Positions 1 through 5,793 of a DNA stretch of 9,447 nucleotides are shown one piece after another. A program made the translations under genes and the position numbers. Numbering within the stretch: the first letter of the stretch is position 1; the number at the start of each line of letters is the position of its first letter. Location of the stretch: assembly GCA_016198915.1 (NCBI GenBank), contig JACQHS010000023.1:1-9447 (forward strand), in the 5' to 3' direction. The notes beneath the pieces were generated by a model. That model saw nothing but the letters and a program-made list of their open reading frames with translations. It ran no database searches and was not told the DNA's origin. Source of the stretch: Candidatus Omnitrophota bacterium. Its GTDB lineage: Bacteria; Omnitrophota; Gorgyraeia; Aquiviventales; Aquiviventaceae.

Positions 1-627
1 ACCAATGCGGTGCTGGTCATCGGACTGGATACCGTCGAGCAGGGACACGATCACAATACGCTCGTCGCCTGGACCCGTGAGGGCACGGTCGGCTGGTACC
101 ACAAGCGGGGATTGGTGCCGTTCTCAGAGTACATTCCCGCGGGGTGGAACCGCATCGCCGTTCGCGGCCAGTCGCAGTACTCCCCGGGGAAGGGCAGCCA
201 ACTGATCCGCGCGCACGATCTGGTCCTGGGCGGATTCATCTGCCAAGAGGTCTTGCTACCTGCGCTGACGCGCGAGAGCGTGCGCGACGGCGCAACGATC
301 CTGATCACCGGCGGCAACGACGGCGTCTTCGCCCACCCAGCGGTCGCCCAGGCACACGCCGACGCCGCCCAGTTGCGCGCCGTGGAAACCGGCCGCTATG
401 TGGTGCGCGCCATGAAGACCGGCATCTCGGCGGTCATCGACCCGCAGGGCAGGGAACTGGTGCGCAGCCGTTCGTCCGAGCCTGCCATTCTGGCCGCTCT
501 CATCACACCCCGCTCGGAGCAGACCCCCTACGTCCGCTTCGGTGAATGGGTAGTGTGGCTTTTCGCGTTGCTCGCCTGCGGGACGTTTCTATTTTCTCCA
601 CCGCCATTGATTTTTGTATTCGAATAG
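1..627 (+). CDS. lnt: Apolipoprotein N-acyltransferase, C-terminal part (5' truncated by window)
   Basis: This is the C-terminal part of a nitrilase-fold enzyme of the Lnt family, which transfers an acyl chain to the N-terminal cysteine of lipoproteins at the periplasmic face of the inner membrane. The frame is open at base 1, so the start and N-terminal helices lie outside. Seen: the block YHKRGLVPFSEYIP (visible residues 33-46) holds the catalytic Lys (codon 103-105) and the conserved Glu. The nucleophile Cys is in ICQE (codon 241-243). The blocks LRAVETGR and GISAVIDPQG are typical of Lnt. A hydrophobic C-terminal helix (WVVWLFALLACGTFLF) matches the last membrane anchor. Odd points: the residue after the Cys is Gln, where the E. 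coli enzyme has Tyr388, and the usual NDAWFG block reads NDGVFA. The last dozen codons lie in AT-rich DNA that also forms the promoter of the next gene. A non-Lnt carbon-nitrogen hydrolase is possible but less likely given the C-terminal helix and motif set. Confidence 0.9.
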   Translation, partial: TNAVLVIGLDTVEQGHDHNTLVAWTREGTVGWYHKRGLVPFSEYIPAGWNRIAVRGQSQYSPGKGSQLIRAHDLVLGGFICQEVLLPALTRESVRDGATILITGGNDGVFAHPAVAQAHADAAQLRAVETGRYVVRAMKTGISAVIDPQGRELVRSRSSEPAILAALITPRSEQTPYVRFGEWVVWLFALLACGTFLFSPPPLIFVFE

Positions 628-635
628 AATACAAT
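607..635 (+). promoter_or_regulatory. Sigma-70-type promoter with embedded inverted-repeat operator
   Basis: A -35-like TTGATT (607-612) and a -10-like TACAAT (630-635) are separated by exactly 17 bp. Within this lies a perfect 8-bp inverted repeat, TTGTATTC (614-621) and GAATACAA (627-634), with a 5-nt spacer; it overlaps the -10. The site sits inside the last codons of lnt, in the only strongly AT-rich stretch nearby. Expected transcription start is about 642-643, only a few bases before the ATG at 646, so the message would be nearly leaderless. A symmetric site over the -10 of a toxin-antitoxin-like pair fits autorepression by the ribbon-helix-helix-like first protein. The site is seen in the sequence; the repressor assignment is inference. 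Confidence 0.6.
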
Positions 636-645
636 TATAAGTCCA

Positions 646-1083
646 ATGAAGAAAAGCGTGGTTGTTACAATCAGATTCAGCGACAAGGAGATGCGTGAGC
701 TTGGACGCTATCTGCGGCGCAACGTCTATTTTGATTCGCTCTCCAGTTTAGGGCGGGTGGCGACCATGGAGTTCGTTCGCACGAGAACCGCACTTGCCCT
801 TGAGCCACACGGGGAACAGGAGGGCAAAACGCGACTGTGGTTTCTCTGGGACTACGACCTGACCGAAGCAGAGGTACGGGAGCTGTTGACGCATGCGCCC
901 TTTGAGCAGCGTCGGTGGCTGCTGGCCAGGATGCTGGAGCGGCTGGGGCCAGAGGAGCTCGTGAAGTACGTTTCGCTCAAGGCGGTCCGACGCGCCCTGC
1001 CGCACCTGAGACTGGATGAGAAAATTCGGCGCCACTGGGAAGAAGCCGTTGCGCTATGGACGCAGCCCGCCCCGACCTTCTAA
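646..1083 (+). CDS. Putative antitoxin / autorepressor, ribbon-helix-helix-like N-terminus, partner of AbiEii-type toxin
   Basis: This is a 145-residue soluble protein. Residues 4-48 read as one beta strand (VVVTIRFS) followed by two helices, the pattern of ribbon-helix-helix DNA-binding domains. The rest (about 60-140) is a separate helical domain starting with WFLWDYDLTEAEV (W65, W68, D69, Y70), rich in Arg, Leu and Glu. I recall similar WDYD-type domains encoded next to AbiEii-like nucleotidyltransferases, but I cannot confirm the family without a search. The gene has its own promoter with a symmetric operator and overlaps the nucleotidyltransferase gene by 28 nt, as in translationally coupled toxin-antitoxin pairs. 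No Shine-Dalgarno precedes 646, consistent with a nearly leaderless transcript. ATG 691 has AAGGAG directly abutting it, too close to work, and starting there would remove the predicted DNA-binding strand. The antitoxin role is inferred from context and architecture. Confidence 0.65.
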   Translation: MKKSVVVTIRFSDKEMRELGRYLRRNVYFDSLSSLGRVATMEFVRTRTALALEPHGEQEGKTRLWFLWDYDLTEAEVRELLTHAPFEQRRWLLARMLERLGPEELVKYVSLKAVRRALPHLRLDEKIRRHWEEAVALWTQPAPTF

Positions 1084-1712
1084 CGCCGTTGCAGCGCAAC
1101 GTTCTGGATGCCCTCTTTGCCGAAGCGGTCTTCGCAGCGTCCTTCTATCTGACCGGCGGCACGGCGCTCGCGGCGTTTTATCTCTTCCACCGCTACTCCG
1201 ACGATTTGGATCTCTTCACGAACGACCAGCCGCTGGAGGTGGTCTGGCCGACCCTCCAGCACCTGCTGCCATCGCTGCGACTCACCGTCGAGTCACGCAC
1301 CCCGCAGTTTATCCGGCTGCGGCATCCGGACGGCTTGCGGGTGGACGTGGTGCACGATGTGCCGTTTCGCGTGGGGGTCCCCGTGCGGCGGGGAACGTGG
1401 CTGGTGGATACGCTGGAGAACATCACGCTCAACAAAGTCGCTGCCATCCAGGGGCGTTTGGATATCAAAGATTATGTGGATCTGTATCTGCTCTTGAAGG
1501 ACGACCAGCAGCGCATCCTGACGTGGCTGGCCCGGGCCAAGCAGAAAGACGCGTCCATCGAGCCGTTTCTGTGGTCCCGGCTGATTGGGGAGGTTGAGAC
1601 CTTTCGGGTGTTGCCCCGCATGGTGGTCCCGCTGCAGCTTTCGGAGCTGGCGGCGTTTTACCGGAACCTGCGCCGTCTGATCCTGGCCTCTCTCAAGCCG
1701 CCCGCCGCCTAA
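1056..1712 (+). CDS. Nucleotidyltransferase, AbiEii/AbiGii (MenT-like) toxin family
   Basis: A 218-residue protein with the signature of AbiEii-type nucleotidyltransferases. Seen: YLTGGTALA (Gly34, Gly35, Thr36) forms the nucleotide-binding turn. RYSDDLDLF (residues 47-54) supplies the metal-binding DxD, Asp50 and Asp52. A later NITLNKVAA, then IKDYVDLYLLL, matches the family's conserved Lys and KDxxDLY block. Family knowledge: AbiEii/MenT proteins are toxins of abortive-infection and toxin-antitoxin systems, and some MenT enzymes add nucleotides to tRNA 3' ends. The start at 1056 overlaps the upstream gene by 28 nt. A GGGAAGAAG purine run (1038-1046) lies about ten bases upstream of it as a plausible ribosome site. 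The catalytic residues are intact, so the gene looks functional. A housekeeping nucleotidyltransferase role is less likely given the paired gene. The substrate cannot be read from the sequence. Confidence 0.85.
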   Translation: MDAARPDLLTPLQRNVLDALFAEAVFAASFYLTGGTALAAFYLFHRYSDDLDLFTNDQPLEVVWPTLQHLLPSLRLTVESRTPQFIRLRHPDGLRVDVVHDVPFRVGVPVRRGTWLVDTLENITLNKVAAIQGRLDIKDYVDLYLLLKDDQQRILTWLARAKQKDASIEPFLWSRLIGEVETFRVLPRMVVPLQLSELAAFYRNLRRLILASLKPPAA

Positions 1713-1728
1713 CGCGGTGTCGGACAGC

Positions 1729-1763
1729 TTGTTCACCGTTTGGGGTGTGCTATACTTAGGAGA
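1729..1763 (+). promoter_or_regulatory. Candidate extended -10 promoter overlapping the ribosome site of the PilU-like gene
   Basis: TATACT (1751-1756) is preceded by TG plus one base (1748-1750), the extended -10 arrangement. A weak -35 TTGTTC (1729-1734) lies 16 bp upstream of it. A clear Shine-Dalgarno, AGGAGA (1758-1763), ends four bases before ATG 1768. The two signals conflict: a start seven bases after the -10 falls at the end of the Shine-Dalgarno and would give a leaderless message. Either initiation is leaderless from here or the active promoter lies further upstream. I trust the ribosome site more than the promoter. Confidence 0.4.
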
Positions 1764-1767
1764 CGCA

Positions 1768-2850
1768 ATGGACCTTGAGCGGCTCTTCCGCGCGATGTCG
1801 GAGCAAGACGCCTCCGATCTCTTCCTGAAGGTCGGCACCACCCCCTTCCTGCGCATCCATGGCAAGCTCATCCCCGTCGGCAGCGACAAGCTGACCCGCG
1901 AGGAAATCACGGAGTTTGCGACCGACTTGATGGGCCCGGACCGGCGCCAGCTCTTTCACGCCGATCGGGAGCTGAACTTTGCGTTTGACCGGGCCGGGGT
2001 GGGGCGGTTTCGCGCCAACATCCTCTGGCAGAAGGGGACCATCGCTCTGGTCATCCGCCGCATCAACCGACTCATCCCCAGCTTTGAGGAGCTCAACCTG
2101 CCCGTCGAGGTGCTCACGCGGTTCATGAGCGAGCAACACGGCCTTGTCCTCATCACCGGCCCGACCGGCTCGGGCAAATCCACGACGGTGGCCTCGATGC
2201 TGGATTTTCTCAACCAGTCCACCGCCAAGCACATCGTGACGCTCGAAGACCCTATTGAGTTTCAGTTTGAGGAGGCCCAGGCGATCATCAACCAGCGGGA
2301 GATCGGCGTGGATACGCGCTCCTTCAGCGAAGGGCTCAAGCACGTCATGCGGCAGAGCCCGGATGTTCTGTATGTGAGCGATATCCGCGAGCGCGAGACG
2401 ATGGAAGCGGCCCTGCTCGCGGCCGAGGCAGGGCAATTGGTCCTGAGCTGCATCCACACGAACAACGTCGTGACGACCGTCGAGCGGGTTGTTGCGTTTT
2501 TCCCCTCCTCGCAACATTCGCTCATCCGCCTGCGGCTCTCGCTGGTGCTGCGCGGCATCGTCTCGCTGCGGCTGCTCATGCGCGCGGACGGCACCGGCCG
2601 CATCCCCGCGTGCGAGATCCTCGTCGCGACACCCCGGATGCGGGAGCTGCTGCGCGAAGGCCGGACGAGTGAGCTGCCCGAAACGCTGCACGACGGCGGC
2701 ATGGCCGGGATGCAGACGTTCACCCAGGCGCTGTACCAGCGCTACCGTTCGGGCGAGGTGGATTTGGAGGAGGCGCTGCGGTATGCCGACAGCCCAGAAG
2801 AATTGCAGTTAGCGGTCCGCGAGATTCGAGCGACCCGCGATGTTCAATAA
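1768..2850 (+). CDS. PilT/PilU-family pilus retraction ATPase, PilU-like, with altered Walker B
   Basis: A 360-residue cytoplasmic hexameric secretion/pilus motor ATPase. Domains: an N-terminal PAS-like domain with ASDLFLKVGTTPFLRIHGKL near residues 15-34, then a RecA-like core. Walker A is GPTGSGKST with Lys137. The Asp box is TLEDPIEF. The His box is SCIHTNN with His230. The family C-terminal block has CEILVATPRMRELLREG, followed by MQTFTQALY and EEALRYADSPEEL, which resembles PilU more than PilT. Odd: Walker B reads DVLYVSDIRE, so the usual Gly-Glu is Ser204-Asp205, replacing the catalytic glutamate position by Asp. I chose ATG 1768 because it has AGGAGA four bases upstream and gives the standard family N-terminus; the in-frame GTG at 1717 would translate the promoter-like region. 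It overlaps pilT by 11 nt, so the two are co-transcribed. PilU-type proteins act as accessory retraction motors depending on PilT. Confidence 0.9.
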   Translation: MDLERLFRAMSEQDASDLFLKVGTTPFLRIHGKLIPVGSDKLTREEITEFATDLMGPDRRQLFHADRELNFAFDRAGVGRFRANILWQKGTIALVIRRINRLIPSFEELNLPVEVLTRFMSEQHGLVLITGPTGSGKSTTVASMLDFLNQSTAKHIVTLEDPIEFQFEEAQAIINQREIGVDTRSFSEGLKHVMRQSPDVLYVSDIRERETMEAALLAAEAGQLVLSCIHTNNVVTTVERVVAFFPSSQHSLIRLRLSLVLRGIVSLRLLMRADGTGRIPACEILVATPRMRELLREGRTSELPETLHDGGMAGMQTFTQALYQRYRSGEVDLEEALRYADSPEELQLAVREIRATRDVQ

Positions 2851-4018
2851 GACCACGACACCACAGATGACACAGAATCCACACAGAGACACAGAAATTC
2901 AGCCGCGGCCGGTGGCGGTGCTGGAGACGCCGACCGGGCCGGTGGAGGATATGCGCGAGCTCTTCGAGCTGGCGTTTGCGCGGCATGCCTCGGATATTCA
3001 TCTGACGGAGCACACGCCGCCGGTCTTGCGCATCTACGGCGAGCTCATGCCGACGGCGTATGCGCCGCTGTCCCGCGCCGAGACCAAACGGCTCGTCTAC
3101 AGCCTGCTGACCGACCGGCAGAAGGCGCAATTTGAGCGGGATCTCGAGCTGGACCTCTCGATTGATGTGCAGGGCTTGGGCCGCTTCAGGATCAACGTCC
3201 ACCTGCAGCGCGGCAGTGTTGAAGCGGCGTTGCGGCTGGTGCCCAAAGACATCCGGTCGCTTCACGATCTCGGCCTGCCGCGCATCGTCTCGGAGCTGGC
3301 CCGCAAGCCCAACGGACTGGTCCTCGTCACCGGCCCGGCGGGTGTGGGCAAGACGACGACGCTGGCGGCGATGGTGGACCAGATCAACTACGAGCGGCGC
3401 CAGCATATCATCATCATCGAGGATCCCATCGAGTACCTCCATGAGAACCGGCTCTCCATCGTGAAGCAGCGGGAGGTCTATGCCGATACGAAGTCGTTCG
3501 CGAACGCCCTCGTGCGGGCCCTGCGCCAGGATCCGGATGTGATCGTCGTCGGCGAGATGCGCGATCTGGACACGATGTCCACCGCCCTGACCGCGGCGGA
3601 GACCGGGCACCTCGTGCTGACCACGCTGCACACGCCGGACGCAGCACAGACCATCGACCGCATCCTTGATGTGTTCCCGCCGCATCAGCAGCAGCAGGTG
3701 AAGATCCAATTGGCCGATTGCCTGCAGGGGGTCATCTCCCAGCAGCTCCTGCCGCGGATCGACGCGGAAGGGCGTGTGCTCGCCTACGAAATCATGGTGG
3801 CGACATCCGCCGTGCGCAACCTGATCCGCGAGCACGCGACCGAGCAGATCCTCACGACGCTGCAGACGGGTGCCGCGTACGGCATGTGCACCATGGACGC
3901 CACCCTGCGCTCCCTCTTTGACCGCAAGATCATCTCGTATGAGACGGCCCTGGCCCGTGCGAAGAACCCCGCCGAGTTTCACCTGCTGGACAAATCGGAC
4001 GTCAAGAAACGCCGCTGA
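2840..4018 (+). CDS. pilT: Type IV pilus retraction ATPase PilT
   Basis: A canonical PilT: a cytoplasmic hexameric ATPase that depolymerises pilus fibres. Counting from ATG 2840 (392 residues), Walker A is GPAGVGKTT with Lys171. The Asp box is IIEDPIEY. Walker B is VVGEMRD with Glu239. The His box is TTLHTPD. The PilT-specific AIRNLIRE motif appears as AVRNLIRE at 324-331. The start is uncertain. ATG 2840 overlaps the upstream gene by 11 nt but has no clear ribosome site. ATG 2951 begins MRELFELAFARHASDIHL, exactly where most PilT proteins start, with GGAGG two bases upstream. The 37-residue extension is Thr/Gln/His-rich and partly encoded by a CACAGA repeat. However, codons from about 2903 to 2950 have the high third-position GC of real coding sequence, so part of the extension may be genuine. 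It forms an operon with the PilU-like gene. Confidence 0.94.
   Translation: MFNKTTTPQMTQNPHRDTEIQPRPVAVLETPTGPVEDMRELFELAFARHASDIHLTEHTPPVLRIYGELMPTAYAPLSRAETKRLVYSLLTDRQKAQFERDLELDLSIDVQGLGRFRINVHLQRGSVEAALRLVPKDIRSLHDLGLPRIVSELARKPNGLVLVTGPAGVGKTTTLAAMVDQINYERRQHIIIIEDPIEYLHENRLSIVKQREVYADTKSFANALVRALRQDPDVIVVGEMRDLDTMSTALTAAETGHLVLTTLHTPDAAQTIDRILDVFPPHQQQQVKIQLADCLQGVISQQLLPRIDAEGRVLAYEIMVATSAVRNLIREHATEQILTTLQTGAAYGMCTMDATLRSLFDRKIISYETALARAKNPAEFHLLDKSDVKKRR
2862..2895 (+). repeat. Short interrupted CACAGA direct repeat at the pilT 5' end
   Basis: Four copies of CACAGA occur in 34 bp, at 2862-2867, 2871-2876, 2882-2887 and 2890-2895. The region is A-rich and free of the high third-position GC around it. 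It begins 12 bases after the stop of the PilU-like gene. If pilT starts at 2840 the repeat is translated as a Thr/Gln/Pro/His-rich segment; if it starts at 2951 the repeat is intergenic. From memory, CACAGA-type low-complexity strings recur between genes in some environmental bacterial genomes. Whether it is one of a genome-wide family cannot be told from one copy. Confidence 0.6.
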
Positions 4019-4046
4019 GGCATCTTTTCGCAACTCTCGAGACGGC

Positions 4047-4075
4047 TTGACGTTAGGGGACGCATGTGGGACAAT
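4047..4075 (+). promoter_or_regulatory. Sigma-70-type promoter for tRNA-Glu
   Basis: TTGACG (4047-4052, five of six consensus bases) and GACAAT (4070-4075, four of six) are separated by 17 bp. They lie 29 bp after the pilT stop and upstream of the tRNA. The expected start is near 4082, giving a leader of about 65 nt. I see no other convincing promoter before the small membrane protein and cpaF, so read-through from here could also supply the Tad operon. Confidence 0.6.
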
Positions 4076-4084
4076 TTGAATCAT

Positions 4085-4135
4085 CCCGGTCTTGAGGCCG
4101 GGTCGCGCCCGCCCCGGCGATCGCGAGAGGCGGGC
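4085..4135 (+). other. GC-rich structured 5' leader of the tRNA transcript (two hairpins)
   Basis: Two inverted repeats lie between the predicted transcription start and the tRNA. CCCGG (4085-4089) pairs with CCGGG (4098-4102), and GCCCGCC (4107-4113) pairs with GGCGGGC (4129-4135) around a 15-nt loop. Neither is followed by a T-run, so they do not look like terminators. They would form a stable leader ahead of the RNase P cleavage site. This may simply reflect high GC; a role in processing is inference. Confidence 0.4.
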
Positions 4136-4146
4136 CGGGGGCACGG

Positions 4147-4224
4147 GGCCCCATCGTCTAGCCCGGCCTAGGACGTCAGCTTCTCAGGCTGAAGACAGGG
4201 GTTCGAATCCCCTTGGGGCTGCCA
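4147..4224 (+). tRNA. tRNA-Glu, anticodon CTC, CCA encoded
   Basis: The cloverleaf folds fully. Acceptor arm GGCCCCA (4147-4153) pairs with TGGGGCT (4214-4220), the first pair being G-U. The D arm contains TCTAG...TAGGAC. The anticodon stem is TCAGC/GCTGA with loop TTCTCAG (4181-4187) and anticodon CTC at 4183-4185, reading GAG codons. The T arm is AGGGG-TTCGAAT-CCCCT. The discriminator is G4221 and CCA is encoded at 4222-4224. The body is 75 nt plus CCA. A run of six T follows immediately (4225-4230) and may cause some termination. The gene lies between the pilT and Tad transcription units, on the same strand. Confidence 0.97.
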
Positions 4225-4253
4225 TTTTTTAAGTTGTGAATTTGGAGCAGTGC

Positions 4254-4535
4254 ATGGCGAAGCCGTACCAGCTGCTGCGCGTCAGCCGCATCGTCCTGCT
4301 GGTCCTCGCGTATGTCAGCGGGGCCTCGAACCTGATCTTCGCGGGATTCCTGCCCTTGGTGCTGGGGGGAGAGCCGGTGCCGCTGTTCCTGGACGGCCCC
4401 GTGATCCCTGTCAGGGTGCTCGGCATCCTGAACATCCTCATCACCGCTCCGTTGCTGTTCGTGGTCTTCTACGTCCCCAGCGGAATCATTCACCTGTTGC
4501 TTGAGCATGGAGTCAGAGACGAGCGGCACCTATGA
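4254..4535 (+). CDS. Small two-helix membrane protein of unknown function, first gene of the Tad operon
   Basis: A 93-residue hydrophobic protein I do not recognise. Two long hydrophobic segments (about residues 11-37, with IVLLVLAYVSGASNLIFAGF, and about 55-75, with VLGILNILITAPLLFVVFYV) flank a short loop, GGEPVPLFLDGPVIPV. The tail is charged (HGVRDERHL). ATG 4254 has GGAG (4244-4247) six bases upstream and is preferred over the in-frame GTG at 4236. The last 29 nt overlap the start of cpaF, which points to translational coupling and a role linked to the Tad machine, perhaps as an inner-membrane accessory. Codon use matches the neighbours and the hydrophobic pattern is regular, so it is probably a real gene. 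No function is assigned. Confidence 0.75.
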   Translation: MAKPYQLLRVSRIVLLVLAYVSGASNLIFAGFLPLVLGGEPVPLFLDGPVIPVRVLGILNILITAPLLFVVFYVPSGIIHLLLEHGVRDERHL

Positions 4536-5793
4536 ACGGGTGAAGGCCAGACTCAAAATGCGTCTGGTCGACGCGCTGGACCGCCTGCCGGAGGGCAACC
4601 GCCGCGCGATGAATCGGGACGAATTGGCCGCCACACTCCGGCAGCTGATCGCCTCATCTCCCGAGGAACTCCGTCAGCTCAACGGCGCCGGAGCCGGGGA
4701 AGCCGACCGGCTCGTGCACGAGGTCATTGAGGAGATGCTCGGGTTCGGGCCGCTGGATCGCTTCCTCAACGACCCGACGATCACCGAGATCATGATCAAC
4801 GGGCCCGGCGAGATGTTCGTCGAGCGCGACGGCCGTCTCGAGCGCGTGGAGAGCATCTTCCGGGACGCCGCGCACCTCATGGCGGTTATCGAGAGGTTGC
4901 TCGGCAGCGTGGGGCTGGCCGTCAACGAATCCGAGCCGCTCTGTGACGCGAGCCTGCCGAACGGCTCGCGGGTCAACGTCATCATCCCGCCGCTCGTCCT
5001 CAACGGACCGGTCGTGACGATCCGGACCAAGTCGCGCACCTGGACGATGGACGACTACATCAAGGCGGGGGCCTTGAGCCCCGACGCCGCGGCGTTTTTG
5101 CGCGCATGCGTCCGCGCGAAGGTCAACCTCGTCGTCTCCGGCGGCACGTCGACCGGCAAGACGACACTGGTCAGCATCTTCTCCAATGACATTCCTCCCG
5201 AAGAGCGCATTATCACCATTGAGAATGTTGCCGAAATGGAACTGCGGGGTCGAGACCATTGGATCCGCCTCGTGGCGAAGTCGCCGAACCTGGAGGGCCG
5301 CGGTGAAATCCCCCTGCGCACGCTCGTGAAGAACGCCCTGCGCATGCGCCCCGACCGCCTCATCCTGGGAGAGGCCCGGGGCGGGGAAGCGCTCGATGTC
5401 GTGCAGGCGATGCACTCCGGCCACGACGGGGTGATGACCGTGCTGCACGCCAACACGCCGTCTGCGGCGCTGGAGCGGCTGGAGACGCTGATGCTCATGA
5501 GCGGCCTGGATCTGCCGCCGCAGGCCTGCCGGGTCCAGATCGCCAGCGCGGTGGATCTCGTGGTCCACCTCGGACGGTATGCCGATGGCAGCCGCCGGAT
5601 CGCGGCAATTGCACAGGTGCTGGGCACCTCACAGGAGGGTTTTGCCTTGGAAGAGCTGTTTCTGTTTGAACCGCAGGGATTCACGCCAGAGGGCCGGCTG
5701 CGCGGGTCCTGCCGCTATACCGGCGCGAAACCGAAGTTTCTCTCCAAATTCCATCTTGCGAATGTGGAGATCCCGTCGTGGGTGACGACGTGA
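4507..5793 (+). CDS. cpaF: Tad/Flp pilus assembly ATPase CpaF/TadA
   Basis: A 428-residue cytoplasmic secretion ATPase of the CpaF/TadA family, which powers Flp pilin polymerisation (and, in some bacteria, retraction). Seen: an N-terminal domain with GFGPLDRFLNDPTITEIMINGP and NGSRVNVIIPP typical of CpaF. Walker A is SGGTSTGKTT with Lys218. IITIENVAEMEL is the Asp-box region, with Asn in place of the usual Asp. Walker B is LILGEARGGE with Glu289. VLHANTPSAALERLE holds the His box, His314. The length is normal for the family. ATG 4507 is chosen; an in-frame TTG lies two codons upstream at 4501, and neither has a strong ribosome site, in keeping with coupling to the upstream gene it overlaps. 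It is followed without a gap by the parvulin lipoprotein, cpaB and the secretin. This is the most secure anchor for calling the operon Tad. Confidence 0.95.
   Translation: MESETSGTYERVKARLKMRLVDALDRLPEGNRRAMNRDELAATLRQLIASSPEELRQLNGAGAGEADRLVHEVIEEMLGFGPLDRFLNDPTITEIMINGPGEMFVERDGRLERVESIFRDAAHLMAVIERLLGSVGLAVNESEPLCDASLPNGSRVNVIIPPLVLNGPVVTIRTKSRTWTMDDYIKAGALSPDAAAFLRACVRAKVNLVVSGGTSTGKTTLVSIFSNDIPPEERIITIENVAEMELRGRDHWIRLVAKSPNLEGRGEIPLRTLVKNALRMRPDRLILGEARGGEALDVVQAMHSGHDGVMTVLHANTPSAALERLETLMLMSGLDLPPQACRVQIASAVDLVVHLGRYADGSRRIAAIAQVLGTSQEGFALEELFLFEPQGFTPEGRLRGSCRYTGAKPKFLSKFHLANVEIPSWVTT

Noticed and set aside
1705..1717. CCGC/GCGG hairpin after the toxin gene as a terminator
   Set aside because: It has only a four-base stem and no following T-run.
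1717..1767. Longer N-terminus of the PilU-like ATPase from GTG 1717
   Set aside because: It would translate a promoter-like stretch and the Shine-Dalgarno; ATG 1768 gives the standard family N-terminus with a good ribosome site.
4117..4124. GCGATCGC octamer, identical to the cyanobacterial HIP1 palindrome
   Set aside because: It occurs once here within GC-rich leader DNA; HIP1 has meaning only through high abundance, and nothing else suggests a cyanobacterium.
2720..4144. Long antisense open frame (474 codons) over pilT
   Set aside because: It exactly shadows a canonical PilT in GC-rich DNA, its translation is low-complexity Arg/His/Gln-rich with no recognisable motif, and it has no promoter or ribosome site of its own.
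4225..4230. T-run after tRNA-Glu as a rho-independent terminator
   Set aside because: No dedicated hairpin precedes it apart from the tRNA's own arms, and no convincing promoter follows before the Tad genes, so I do not call it a terminator.
4213..4241. TTGGGG with GTGAAT as a promoter for the Tad operon
   Set aside because: The -10 candidate matches only three of six consensus bases and the -35 is part of the tRNA acceptor stem.
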